Positions 23,917 to 32,930 are shown, counted from the stretch's first letter. The stretch is DNA of 38,141 nucleotides from DAOPYE01 sp035352715 (GCA_035352715.1 DAOPYE010000016.1:1-38141); one strand, 5' to 3'. Notes: generated by a model not told the origin, from the sequence alone. Made by a program: numbers and translations.

Positions 23917-24645
23917 ATGGCGTCGATCAGGCATCTCCTGAGGTCAGGCCTAGGAACGAGACTTGGCGCTAGACTGAGCGCGCAGATCCCCTGCCGGGGC
24001 TGCCTGGGGCCCCTGGATCTCCACGCGGAAGCGGGCCTGTGCGGCCGCTGCTGGGAGGGGCTGATCCCGCTGCCAGACGACCGCTGCCCCCGCTGCGCAC
24101 TGCCCCATGATCTGGACAAGGACTGTCCAGAACCCACCGCCTGGGAAACCGGCGACGCGCTCTGGCAGTATCACGGCGGGCGCCCCGCCCTGGGGGCGCT
24201 GCTGCTGCCTGGCATCAAGTCCGGCGAACTCGGGTGGCGTCACGCGCTGCTGCGCCGCGCAAGCGCCATCGCCCTGCCCGAATTCATCCAGGACGCCGAT
24301 CTCGTCACGTCTGCGCCCACGGCCTTCCACCGCCGGCTTCTGCGCGGATTCGATCTCGCCGAGGATTTCGCGCGCGGGATCGCCCAATCCATCCAGAAGC
24401 CGTTCACCCCAACCCTTCGCCGGGCGCGAGCCTTCAGGCGCCAGGCCATGCGCACCGAAAGCGAGCGCCGACGGCTGCCCCAGCGGGCCATCGCCGTCCT
24501 TAAACCCGAAACGATCTACGAGCGCTCCATCCTTCTGGTGGACGATGTCTGGACCACCGGCACGACCCTGCTGCGCTGCGCCCAGGCCCTGCGCGGCGCG
24601 GGCGCGCGGGAAGTGCGTGTGCTAACGCTGTTCCGCGCCCTGTGA
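23917..24645 (+). CDS. comF: ComF family protein (phosphoribosyltransferase fold)
   Basis: The 242-residue protein has an N-terminal zinc-ribbon-like region with three cysteine pairs (Cys26/29, Cys42/45, Cys57/60). A phosphoribosyltransferase domain follows, with the PRPP-binding loop LLVDDVWTTGTT at about 206-216. ComF proteins are needed for natural DNA uptake in some bacteria, but many carriers are not known to be competent. No other competence gene is visible. The gene starts two bases after the PAS gene's stop, suggesting one transcript. It contains palindrome copy D. Confidence 0.92.
   Translation: MASIRHLLRSGLGTRLGARLSAQIPCRGCLGPLDLHAEAGLCGRCWEGLIPLPDDRCPRCALPHDLDKDCPEPTAWETGDALWQYHGGRPALGALLLPGIKSGELGWRHALLRRASAIALPEFIQDADLVTSAPTAFHRRLLRGFDLAEDFARGIAQSIQKPFTPTLRRARAFRRQAMRTESERRRLPQRAIAVLKPETIYERSILLVDDVWTTGTTLLRCAQALRGAGAREVRVLTLFRAL
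24113..24129. repeat. Palindrome TGGACA-N5-TGTCCA, copy D
   Basis: Exact copy with spacer AGGAC. The flanking bases extend the symmetry by two more pairs (TC on the left, GA on the right). It lies inside comF, encoding LDKDCP, a different frame from copies A, C and E. Confidence 0.8.
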
Positions 24646-24694
24646 AGGGCGGGATCGCAGGATCGCGGGATAATGGATCTTCGATGGAGCCTCG

Positions 24695-25579
24695 GTGAGC
24701 GCGCTTGATCTGCACATGCATTCCCTGTTCAGCGACGACGGTGAGTTTGAGCCCGAGCAGCTGGTGGAGCGCGCCCACGGGCTTGGCGTCCGCTGGATGG
24801 CGCTCACGGATCACAACAGCGTGAGGGGCGTTCAAAGAGCGGTGCGACACGGGGCGGAATGGGGCGTTGAGGTCATTCCGGGCATCGAGATTGATTGCCT
24901 GTTCGAAGGCGTGGACCTGCACCTGCTGGCCTATTTCATTGACCCCAGCCTTCCCGATTTCGAAGCGCTGGAAGCCGATATCACGAAAAAAGAGCACGTA
25001 GCCTTCCATCGCCGGGCCGAGGCGCTGCGCGGGCTGGGACTCGAAGTGGACGAGGCCCCGCTGCTGGCGGCCGCCCACGGGCGCATCATCGGCACCGATC
25101 AGCTCATCTCGCAGGTGCTGGAACATCCGGGCGCGCACGAGATCCCCCTGCTGCGGCCCTACCTGCCCGGCGGCGAGCGCTCGTCCATGGCCATCGTGAA
25201 TTTCTACTGGGATTTCCTGGGGCAAGGGAAACCGGCCCACGTCGCCATGGAATACATGGGCCTGGAGCAGGCCCTCGCGCTTGTCCGGCGCAGCGGCGGC
25301 GTGCCCGTGCTGGCGCACCCCGGCATCAGCCTGGCGTCACGAATCGAGCTGCTCGATCCCATCGCGCGCGCGGGCGTGGTCGGCCTGGAGGTCTTCAGCA
25401 CGTACCACGATGAAGTCCAGCGGGCGGATTTCGCGGGCGAAGCCGAGCGCCTGGGGCTGCTCTCCACCTGCGGCAGCGATTTCCATGGCCGCATCAAGCC
25501 GGGCATCGAGATCGGCGGCCACGGCGGCGCGCTGGACGAGGCGGATCTCGTGGAAAGGCTTCGGCGGTACGCCGGTTGA
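24695..25579 (+). CDS. PHP-domain phosphoesterase (3',5'-nucleotide phosphatase/RNase AM-like)
   Basis: This 294-residue enzyme has all four PHP metal motifs: DLHMHSLFSDD (His7, His9, Asp14), ALTDHNS, a central conserved helix region, and AHPG with GSDFHG near the C-terminus. Related proteins hydrolyse 3',5'-bisphosphate nucleotides or trim 5' ends of RNA; the precise substrate is not decidable here. The GTG start at 24695 is supported by GGAG five bases upstream and by the first motif starting at residue 5. It lies 49 bp after comF and converges on the hybrid kinase gene with a 20-bp gap. Confidence 0.9.
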   Translation: MSALDLHMHSLFSDDGEFEPEQLVERAHGLGVRWMALTDHNSVRGVQRAVRHGAEWGVEVIPGIEIDCLFEGVDLHLLAYFIDPSLPDFEALEADITKKEHVAFHRRAEALRGLGLEVDEAPLLAAAHGRIIGTDQLISQVLEHPGAHEIPLLRPYLPGGERSSMAIVNFYWDFLGQGKPAHVAMEYMGLEQALALVRRSGGVPVLAHPGISLASRIELLDPIARAGVVGLEVFSTYHDEVQRADFAGEAERLGLLSTCGSDFHGRIKPGIEIGGHGGALDEADLVERLRRYAG

Positions 25580-25599
25580 GGGTCAGGGCCGCTTGAGCC

Positions 25600-28500
25600 T
25601 CAGCGCCGATTGAGGATCTCAGCCACCCGGTCAGCGATTTCGCGCGCACTGAAGGGCTTCTGGATGAATTCGATGCCGGATTCCAGGATGCCCTTGTGGA
25701 CGACCACGTCCTCGGTGTAACCGGACATGAACAGCACGCGCATGGCGCTGCGGCTGACCAGCAGGCGCTTGGCCAGCTCCCGCCCGTTGATGCCCGGCAT
25801 GACCATATCGGTGAGCAGCAGATGGATGCTGCTTGAGAAGCGCCGGGACAACGCCTGCGCCTCCTCTGCGTCGCCCGCCGTGAGGATGCGGTACCCATGG
25901 CTTTCCAGGGCGCGCTGAATGAACTGTCGGACCTCGGGCTGATCTTCCACCACCAGGATGGTCTCGCCGCCGGGATTCGTGCGCTCATCCGGAATCTCGG
26001 GCTCGACCGGAGCCTCCTCGATCCGGGGGAAGAACAGCTTGAACGCCGTGCCATGACCGACTTCGCTGTAGACCCAGATGTGCCCCCCGCTTTGCTTGAC
26101 CACGCCGAAGACGGTGGACAGCCCCAGGCCGGTGCCCTTGCCCTGCTCCTTGGTGGTGAAGAAGGGTTCAAAGATCTTTTCCTGCGTCTGGGCGTCCATG
26201 CCCAATCCCGTATCCGAAACGGTCAGGCGAACGTACGATCCCGGCGTCACGTCGGGACGCAGTTGCAGTGTCTCCGCGTCCAGAAAGACGGGGTCGATCT
26301 CGAGGATGATCTCGCCGCCATGAGGCATGGCGTCCCTGGCATTCACCACCAGATTCATCAGCACCTGGCTGATCTGCCCCGGATCCACCTTGATGTAGCA
26401 CGGCTCGGACGACACCCGCTGCGACAGCTTGATGTCCTCGACGATCAAGCGGCTCAGCATCTTTTCCATGTCCTGGACCAGCTCGTTCAGATCCAGCACC
26501 ACGGGCTGCAGGATCTGCTTGCGGCTGAACGCCAGTAGTTGCTTGGTCAGGGACGCGGCCCGCTCGCCGGCCTTGCGGATTTCCTGGGCGCAACCCTGGA
26601 GATCCTTCTGGCCTTCCAGCTCCGACACCAGCATCTCGCAGTAGCCGTTGATCACCGTCAGCAGGTTATTGAAGTCATGCGCCACGCCACCCGCGAGCCG
26701 CCCGACGCCCTCCAGTTTCTGGGACTGGCGCAGCTGGTCTTCCAGAGTCACCCGCCCATCCATTTCGGTCTGAAGCTGCACGGATCGCGCTTTCAGCCGC
26801 CTTTGGAGCAGCACCAGCGTGAGCGTGGCCCCCAGCAGCACTACCAGCAGCACGCTCATCAACGCCATGGATCGGGATAGCGTCCAAAAGGGTCCGTCCT
26901 TCAGCACCAGGATATCCTCGGGATCGCGCAGCCGGATGCGGATCTCGGAAGGCGTGGCGGGCGATTGGGTTTCATCCCAAATCATGTCGCAGATGCCGGT
27001 CAGCCTCACCAGGGCGCCGCTTCGCAGGCGATCCAGCCCCGGGAAATCCTGCGGCTGCTCCAGCACGGCCTTGAACACCGTGCGGCCCGATTCCAGGAAA
27101 AGGATCCGGTCGCCGAAGCTCTGGGTCTGCTCGCGCAGGAAACCTTCAATGCGGACGAGACGCCCATCGTGGATGCCCGAATTCAGACCCTCGGCCGCCA
27201 CGGCCAGCGGCTCGGGGGCGGCTGTATCTGAGGACTTCACGCGCAGCACGGCGTTCGAGAGCGAGACCTTGGCGCGCGCCCAGTCGAAGAAGCCCAACGC
27301 CTCCACCGTGTCCCCGATGCGGGGCCGATCCGTCCCCACGCTGGAGGTCGACGGCAGGATGGAGTAGCCATCAACGCGGATGCTGCCGCTCGCATCCTGC
27401 ACATAGATCGTCCCGTCCCAGCCGATGAAGGTCACCTGCCCCGCCACCTTCACGCGATGCCTGGGGATGCCGCCCGGGTTGTATTCCAGCAGCCCGTGGA
27501 TGCGGCGCGGGGGGCTTTCAAGGCTATCGCCCGTCTCGCCCGGAACCACCTCCAGACAGCTTGCATAGGGCAGCTTCAAGCCGAATCCCGTGAGCCGCAT
27601 ATCCGTGGAGAACAGCGAGATGTAGACCCCACGGACCTTCACATTGCAATCGATGAGATGGGCGAAATCCGCTTCCAGGCTGGGAGGCCCAGCCAATCTC
27701 AGCGTGAAGCGCGCGGATCCGCTGCGCAGTCCCATCTCCAGCTGCCCATTGGCGGGGTTGTATCGGATCAGGGTGATGATGCCTTCCACCTCGGCCCAGC
27801 GGTTCTCCTCCCAGGCGGGAAAGCCCAGTTCGGGATGGATCTGGATCGGCTTCGGCAGGGGGGCTTTGCCCAGCACGCGCAAGGATGTGGGCAGGATCCA
27901 CAGGGCGAAGCACCCCTCCGCCGTCTTCCCTTCCACCTCCACCACGGCGCCGGTCTCCAGCCCCTTCGGCGAGTATTGGGGAGGGCGGATGAAGATGCCG
28001 GAGGTCTCGTCCTGGATCCAAAGCTGGTCGTAGGTTGGATCGAAACAGGTGACCACGCCCCGCAGCCGCACGGGATAGCCGCGCCGAGCCTCCTCGTTGG
28101 TCAGGGCCTTCACGCGATTCACGGAGGTCAGCAGCGGCAGGCTGGCATCCGGCCCCTCCCCCACCGCGGCAGGAAGGGCGTCGATCTCTTGAATATCCTG
28201 GGCGTCCGCCACGAAGAAGGTCAGCGAGAAGCAGTCCCCTGAAGGCTGGCGAGCCATGACGGGAATGCCCCGCAAGCGAACCTTGCGCCCGGCGACATTG
28301 AAGAACAGCGTTCGGGGAAGGACGAAGTTCCCCTGAATGCTGAAGGTCTTCCCAGCGCCCTCGCCCACCAGATCAAACCGGCCAAGACCGAAGGAATGGG
28401 CCTCCAGCACCTTGCACTCCAGCTCCACACGCTGGTAGTCCAGCTTGCCGTTGAACACCTGCTCCAGCGTGACCCTGGCGGCCCCGGGAAGCGATCCCGT

Positions 28501-28905
28501 TGAAATGCGCTGGATCGTCGGCTTCACCAGCATCGGCGCGAACGCCTCGTAGGCGGTGAAGGCTTTGACGATCACGCGGTCCCCGGGGGCGGCGCCTGCG
28601 AAGGCGCGGGCCATGACGCCGATGGCGCCGGTGCCATCCTGGATCACCATCAACTGGGACGACTCGTCGCACAGGGTCACCGTGCCGTGAATCTCCACGG
28701 GCCGTCCCTGGCGCAGCTTGGCCGGAGAAAGCCCCTGCACCTTCGCCACGCGATCGATGGGTGCCGGTGCCGCCTGGCAGGGGGATGCGCCCAACCAGAC
28801 CAGGACCACAAGAATGGACAGTAGATGTCCAATGAATAACCGGATCCCAGGAATGGACCCCGAAGGTTCTCCATGGATATTGCAGCCAGCACAGCAACAG
28901 GCCAT
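25600..28905 (-). CDS. Hybrid sensor histidine kinase with large OB-like periplasmic sensor and C-terminal receiver
   Basis: This 1101-residue membrane kinase starts with a signal/anchor region (hydrophobic about 22-45). A periplasmic part of some 600 residues follows with at least three related segments of the form V-x-x-x-G-x-V-T...IQD-x-(S/T)G-x-I, at about 68-105, 270-310 and 490-530. They look like OB-fold repeats. A TM helix (about 678-700) leads to HisKA with His743 in GGVAHDFNN, a HATPase domain (LGLSTVFGVVKQSGG) and a receiver domain from about 985 with phospho-acceptor Asp1033. The ligand is unknown. The ATG at 28905 has GGAGAAGG just upstream. Palindrome copy E falls in the codons for the anchor helix. 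No dedicated downstream regulator is adjacent. Confidence 0.88.
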   Translation of the reverse strand: MACCCAGCNIHGEPSGSIPGIRLFIGHLLSILVVLVWLGASPCQAAPAPIDRVAKVQGLSPAKLRQGRPVEIHGTVTLCDESSQLMVIQDGTGAIGVMARAFAGAAPGDRVIVKAFTAYEAFAPMLVKPTIQRISTGSLPGAARVTLEQVFNGKLDYQRVELECKVLEAHSFGLGRFDLVGEGAGKTFSIQGNFVLPRTLFFNVAGRKVRLRGIPVMARQPSGDCFSLTFFVADAQDIQEIDALPAAVGEGPDASLPLLTSVNRVKALTNEEARRGYPVRLRGVVTCFDPTYDQLWIQDETSGIFIRPPQYSPKGLETGAVVEVEGKTAEGCFALWILPTSLRVLGKAPLPKPIQIHPELGFPAWEENRWAEVEGIITLIRYNPANGQLEMGLRSGSARFTLRLAGPPSLEADFAHLIDCNVKVRGVYISLFSTDMRLTGFGLKLPYASCLEVVPGETGDSLESPPRRIHGLLEYNPGGIPRHRVKVAGQVTFIGWDGTIYVQDASGSIRVDGYSILPSTSSVGTDRPRIGDTVEALGFFDWARAKVSLSNAVLRVKSSDTAAPEPLAVAAEGLNSGIHDGRLVRIEGFLREQTQSFGDRILFLESGRTVFKAVLEQPQDFPGLDRLRSGALVRLTGICDMIWDETQSPATPSEIRIRLRDPEDILVLKDGPFWTLSRSMALMSVLLVVLLGATLTLVLLQRRLKARSVQLQTEMDGRVTLEDQLRQSQKLEGVGRLAGGVAHDFNNLLTVINGYCEMLVSELEGQKDLQGCAQEIRKAGERAASLTKQLLAFSRKQILQPVVLDLNELVQDMEKMLSRLIVEDIKLSQRVSSEPCYIKVDPGQISQVLMNLVVNARDAMPHGGEIILEIDPVFLDAETLQLRPDVTPGSYVRLTVSDTGLGMDAQTQEKIFEPFFTTKEQGKGTGLGLSTVFGVVKQSGGHIWVYSEVGHGTAFKLFFPRIEEAPVEPEIPDERTNPGGETILVVEDQPEVRQFIQRALESHGYRILTAGDAEEAQALSRRFSSSIHLLLTDMVMPGINGRELAKRLLVSRSAMRVLFMSGYTEDVVVHKGILESGIEFIQKPFSAREIADRVAEILNRR
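28815..28831. repeat. Palindrome TGGACA-N5-TGTCCA, copy E
   Basis: Exact copy with spacer GTAGA. It lies 75-91 bases downstream of the hybrid kinase start codon, in the codons for GHLLS of the anchor segment (minus strand). Confidence 0.8.
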
Positions 28906-28976
28906 CGACCTTCTCCAAGTCCGCCTTGGATACTATTCGATCGCTAGACCGGAAACCATGAGAACCATCGGGGCGC

Positions 28977-30782
28977 CTATCTCGGCGCAGGACCGGCTGC
29001 CGCCGGAGGCGCGAGGAGCTTGCCAACTCCGGTGAAGACCTGCGCGATGGCCGCAAGGGCCTCGGACGAAGCCACGCCGCTAAACTGCAGGCCCTGGGCG
29101 TCCATTGAGAAGGCCCCGGCCAAGGGGGTCACGGCGCCGGGATCAGGGAGCGTCGCCCCCTTCTGAGGCAGGAACGCCTCCACCACCGCCCCAACCAGAT
29201 CCCGCACGCCTTTGGGATCCAGGTACATCGATAGCCGCGCATCCTTCGGCAGCATCGCATCGGCCTTCTGAACGGGCCGGGATGCGGCCAGGGGCTTGCC
29301 TTCTGCCACTTTGGTCACCATGCGCCGAAGCGCCACGGAATCCCCGAAGACGCACAGGGCCCGGTGCTCATCCAGCAGCGCGTAGCTGACCTTGAGTTTG
29401 GGGCCGCCGAACAGCAGGCCGCCGATCATCGCCATCTGGGCAGGCGGCACCTTGCCGCCGGTCATGACGTTCAGATCTGAACTCACCATGAAGCTGGCCC
29501 CTCCGGGAGCCGCCCCATCCGGAAGGATGTTTTCTTCGAATGTGCAGGCACCGTTCAGGTGCTCGTCCAGCCAGTTCGCGCGCAATTTCATGGCCTGCAT
29601 CCAGGCGGATCCATCCTTGAGCTCCAGCACGGCGGAAAGCCCCTGGAATAGGGGATCACCGGCCTTGGACGCCTGCCAGGCAAAGGCCATGCGATCCACG
29701 GGAGCCTCGGCCTGGCGGGAGAGCTCCTTCAGCGCAGCCTGTTCTTCGGGCTTGAGGTTTGGCAGCGTGCCCCCCAGGTTCTCCATCAGGCGCGTGAAGT
29801 TGGGCCACTGCCCCCCCATGGCCATGGCATAGGGGCCCTCGGGCAGGGCTCCCAGCGGATGCCCCTGGATGGGCGTCAGCGCGGCCCCTTCGGAAGCCAG
29901 CGGACTGCCCTCCCGGAAGAAGGCCCGGGCGGTGATCGCGAGGCCACCCTGGTCCGGGAACTTCAGCCCCAGCGCCACATGGTGGACGGACGCCTTGGCC
30001 TTCACCCCCAGATCGCGGAAGAAGGACGCCATGAGCTTGGCAGAACTTCCGCCCTTGCCCTTGGTGCTGAAGAAATCCTCCAACGTCTTTGCGGTGCATC
30101 GCTCCGTCACGGTGATCACGGAGTCCTGCGTCAGCATCCAGGCCTTCAGTGGAGCGAACTCAGCTTCGAGGCCCATCGGCGCAGCCGCTCCATCCTTCAG
30201 GACAGATTCCAGCAGCGCCCTGCGGCGCGAGATCAAGGCGAAACCATTTCTGAAGGCCAGAAAACGCGTCTCGAAGGCGCCATCGACCTTCCACCGGTAT
30301 TTCAGAATCTTCGCGTCAGATAACTTCCCCCCCTGGGCCGATCCCGCGGCTTGCGCGTGAACCAGCTTCTGGATGCTCGCGGCGCTCTTCACGGGAACAG
30401 CCAGAACGCTCCAGGCATCCCCGTCGCCCGCGGAGGCCTTCGCAGACGGATTGGGCTTCGTCTCGCGCACGGGCTCGAATCGGGCCAGGGCGATCGTGCC
30501 CTCCGCCAGATCCGAGGTCTCGAGGTGGGCCAGGGCGTCCAGTTCCACCAGTCCATCGCGCGTTCCGGTGCCTTCCACGGATTTCAGGTAGCGGGCGTCG
30601 GATTCGGCGAGATTCCAGGTCAACGTCAGCGACTTCGCGCTCGCGGGAAACAGGCGCAAAACGGCCAGGGACGCGGCGGGAGCGGTGGCTCCAGACGTGG
30701 CACGAAGGGCGACACCCGAGGCCGACCCGACCAGCAGCGCGGGCAGGGCCGCTGCAAACACAGCATGAAGAGAACGAGACAT
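28977..30782 (-). CDS. Exported protein of unknown function, 601 residues
   Basis: I do not recognise this protein. It has an N-terminal signal peptide (about 1-25), with hydrophobic FAAALPALLVGSASGVA. The rest is soluble alpha/beta sequence with long Ala/Leu/Lys-rich stretches and no visible catalytic motif. One stretch (EGPYAMAMGGQWPNF, LMENLGGTLPNL) and the late MDPKGVRDLV resemble the large surface or periplasmic proteins of unknown function seen in Gram-negative bacteria, but that is only an impression. The ATG at 30782 has GGAG five bases upstream. It follows the SH3 lipoprotein gene by 26 bp on the same strand, so the two are probably co-transcribed and may act together in the envelope. 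Confidence 0.8.
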   Translation of the reverse strand: MSRSLHAVFAAALPALLVGSASGVALRATSGATAPAASLAVLRLFPASAKSLTLTWNLAESDARYLKSVEGTGTRDGLVELDALAHLETSDLAEGTIALARFEPVRETKPNPSAKASAGDGDAWSVLAVPVKSAASIQKLVHAQAAGSAQGGKLSDAKILKYRWKVDGAFETRFLAFRNGFALISRRRALLESVLKDGAAAPMGLEAEFAPLKAWMLTQDSVITVTERCTAKTLEDFFSTKGKGGSSAKLMASFFRDLGVKAKASVHHVALGLKFPDQGGLAITARAFFREGSPLASEGAALTPIQGHPLGALPEGPYAMAMGGQWPNFTRLMENLGGTLPNLKPEEQAALKELSRQAEAPVDRMAFAWQASKAGDPLFQGLSAVLELKDGSAWMQAMKLRANWLDEHLNGACTFEENILPDGAAPGGASFMVSSDLNVMTGGKVPPAQMAMIGGLLFGGPKLKVSYALLDEHRALCVFGDSVALRRMVTKVAEGKPLAASRPVQKADAMLPKDARLSMYLDPKGVRDLVGAVVEAFLPQKGATLPDPGAVTPLAGAFSMDAQGLQFSGVASSEALAAIAQVFTGVGKLLAPPAAAGPAPR

Positions 30783-30808
30783 GGAAACTCCGAAGCAAAA
30801 AGGAACCG

Positions 30809-31531
30809 CTATTGGGCCATTTCTCCCTGAGCCATTTCGCCCTGGGGCGGGACCGCGGGCGCGGAGGCGGAACGCTCCTTGAGCTTCTGGATGAAGTAGC
30901 CGTTGGGATTGGGCGCTGCGGCGACGATGGCTTCCACCTTCTTCGCCGGGTCCAGGCCGTCATTCTTGTCCCGAAGCTTCTTCGTGGCCAGGATCGCGGC
31001 GGTGACATCCTCCTTGTCCAGGCTCACGACATCCTTGCGAAGCCAACCCAGGCTGCGCTTGCCTTCGCCCACCACCTGCAGCCAGCTATCCTTCTGCTGG
31101 GTGACCGCCACGATGGTCATGAAGGGCACCTTCTGGGCCGAAGCCGTGAGCAGATCCGGACGCTTGTAGCTGGTGGCGTCGTCCTTCACCGCGCCGATCT
31201 GCGCATTGGCCACCAGGCCCGCGGCGCTGACGTACCCGCTCTTGCCATCGGAGAGCTCGATCTTCTGCCAGTCCTTGCCGCTTTCATCCTTCTCGGGGTC
31301 GCCCACCAGCTTCACCGTCTCCCCCAGCGCCAGCGAGGCGACGTATTTCGCGCTCTTGCCCACGGCATTCCGCAAGCCCAACCCATCGACCAGGCACACG
31401 GCCGACTTCTCATCGGCCATGGGCGCAGCATCGGGGGCCATATCCGCGCGCTTGTGGCGGCAGGCCACCGCGCCCCCCAGAATCCCGAACAGGGCGATGG
31501 CAACCATGGATGCAGAAAGCATTCGCTTCAT
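30809..31531 (-). CDS. SH3-domain (SH3b-like) lipoprotein
   Basis: The 240-residue product has a lipoprotein signal (hydrophobic MVAIALFGILGGAVAC, lipidated Cys about 24). It then has one clear bacterial SH3 module (about 46-105: GLGLRNAVGKSAKYVASLAL, GETVKLVGD, DWQKIELSDGKSGYVSAAGL). A second, weaker one follows (about 115-165, ending SWLQVVGEGKRSLGWLRKDVV). Bacterial SH3 modules often bind cell-wall peptides. The C-terminal end repeats GEMAQ twice. The ATG at 31531 is chosen because GGAG lies seven bases upstream and the signal peptide begins there; an in-frame start at 31573 would add a non-signal extension. It is followed by the exported orphan. Confidence 0.85.
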   Translation of the reverse strand: MKRMLSASMVAIALFGILGGAVACRHKRADMAPDAAPMADEKSAVCLVDGLGLRNAVGKSAKYVASLALGETVKLVGDPEKDESGKDWQKIELSDGKSGYVSAAGLVANAQIGAVKDDATSYKRPDLLTASAQKVPFMTIVAVTQQKDSWLQVVGEGKRSLGWLRKDVVSLDKEDVTAAILATKKLRDKNDGLDPAKKVEAIVAAAPNPNGYFIQKLKERSASAPAVPPQGEMAQGEMAQ

Positions 31532-31609
31532 GGGAAGGCTCCAGTAGAAAAAAGGGTTCGGGCACGATACCACAGCTCGATTCGATCCATGAGGTTCAAT
31601 CCGGGACGC

Positions 31610-32923
31610 TCAATCCAGGAGTTGAGCCCGGCGCGAACCATCCAGCCAGCGGAGGTTCAATTCCGCATCGGGGGCCGACGCTTTGGCCGAAGTGACGGCA
31701 CGGCCTTCCGCATCCTGCACCAGCGCGAAGCCGCGTGTGAGCGGCCCCTTGGGGTCCAGCCCCTCCAGGCGCGCGTGCAGGACCTCCAGCCGCCGACGCC
31801 GGGCATCCAGGACGCTCCGCAGCGCGGGGATCAGGCGGCGCTGTGCCTCGCGCACCCGAAGCCTGTCCGCCTCGCCGCTGGCCATGAAGCCCGCGTGCGA
31901 CAGTCGCTGGCGAAGCACCGCCAGCCGCGAAAGGGATTGATCCATGCGCCGCTGCGGATGCGCAAGATGCAGTCGGCGCAGCAGACCATCCAGGCGCGAC
32001 GTGGCCTTCTGCGTGGGGTCCAGCCGCATCAGACCCATCCCCGCGCGAAGGTTCAGTTCCGTCTCGAAGCCCCGCATGCGCCATTCCATGCGCAGGACCA
32101 GGGCATCCACGCGACGCTTGAGTTCACTGGACAGTTGCTGTCGATCGGGTGTCGCCAGTTCCGCCGCCTGGCTGGGCGTCGCCGCTCGCCGATCCGATGC
32201 CAAGTCCACCAGCGTCGTATCGATCTCGTGCCCCACGCCGGTCACGATGGGCAGGCGACATTCCGCCACGGCCTTCACCAGCTCGGGATCGTTGAACCCC
32301 CACAGATCCTCGATGCTGCCGCCCCCTCGAATCAGCAGGATGGCGTCGCACCCCCAGAACGGGTCCTGGATCTCCTGGAGCGCCAGCAGGTTTTCCGGCA
32401 CGCACCGCTCACCCTGGGCGGCGGCGGGAGCGACGAGGATATCCAAACCCGGCGCCCGGCGCAGGCTGACCTGCAGCACATCGCGCAGCGCCGCGCCACC
32501 CAGGGCCGCCACCACGCCCAGCCGCTTGGGGAAGCGCGGCAGATCCCGCTTGGGCCGATCGAAGACGCCCTGGCTCCGCAGCTCGGCCTCCAGCTGGCGC
32601 AGCCGCGCCTGCAGATCGCCCTGCCCCGCCAGCTCGCAGTGGGTCACGGCCAGGCTGATGCTGCCGCCCGGCACGTAGACGTTCAGGCTGCCCTTCACCA
32701 CCACGCGCTCGCCGTTCTTGGGCGCATGCGACAGGAAGCGCTGCTGGCTGGCCCACACCGCGCAGGACAGCGCCGCGCCATCCTCCTTCAGCGTGAAGTA
32801 CCAGTGCTTGCCGGAAGTGCGCAGGTTCGAGACCTCGCCCATCACGCAGACGGCCGCGAAGGCCGGCTCCAGGCGCGCCTTGATCTGCTCCAGCAGGCGC
32901 TTGACCGAAATGGGTGCTTCCAA
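31610..32923 (-). CDS. xseA: Exodeoxyribonuclease VII large subunit
   Basis: XseA with XseB degrades single-stranded DNA. The 437-residue product has the N-terminal OB fold (ISVKRLLEQIKARL...VMGEVSNLRTSGKHWYFTLKED), the catalytic core with GVVAALGGAALRDVL, ILIRGGGSIEDLWGFND and IVTGVGHEIDTTLVDLASDRRAATPSQAAE, and a long C-terminal helical region (about 270-400) rich in Arg/Leu. A start TTG at 32923 is supported by GGGGGAG six bases upstream and by normal family N-terminal length; there is no ATG nearby. The small subunit gene xseB is not adjacent, unusual but not rare. A near-match of the dispersed palindrome lies at 32128. Confidence 0.96.
   Translation of the reverse strand: MEAPISVKRLLEQIKARLEPAFAAVCVMGEVSNLRTSGKHWYFTLKEDGAALSCAVWASQQRFLSHAPKNGERVVVKGSLNVYVPGGSISLAVTHCELAGQGDLQARLRQLEAELRSQGVFDRPKRDLPRFPKRLGVVAALGGAALRDVLQVSLRRAPGLDILVAPAAAQGERCVPENLLALQEIQDPFWGCDAILLIRGGGSIEDLWGFNDPELVKAVAECRLPIVTGVGHEIDTTLVDLASDRRAATPSQAAELATPDRQQLSSELKRRVDALVLRMEWRMRGFETELNLRAGMGLMRLDPTQKATSRLDGLLRRLHLAHPQRRMDQSLSRLAVLRQRLSHAGFMASGEADRLRVREAQRRLIPALRSVLDARRRRLEVLHARLEGLDPKGPLTRGFALVQDAEGRAVTSAKASAPDAELNLRWLDGSRRAQLLD
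32128..32144. repeat. Near-match of the dispersed palindrome (TGGACA-N5-TGTCGA)
   Basis: Eleven of twelve arm positions match TGGACA-N5-TGTCCA, with spacer GTTGC. It is inside xseA. Confidence 0.5.
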
Positions 32924-32930
32924 GAACGAC
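32924..32930 (-). promoter_or_regulatory. xseA: Ribosome-binding region deciding the TTG start of xseA
   Basis: The minus strand reads GGGGGAG (32930-32936) then TCGTTC and TTG. The close, strong Shine-Dalgarno match explains why TTG can be used. No better start codon lies within the first conserved segment. Confidence 0.6.

Noticed and set aside
25696..25711. GGAC-N6-GTCC and several GGAC-N3-GTCC pairs (for example 5689, 21620) as further palindrome copies
   Set aside because: They have the wrong spacer and lack the outer T and A, so they do not fit TGGACA-N5-TGTCCA and occur about as often as expected.
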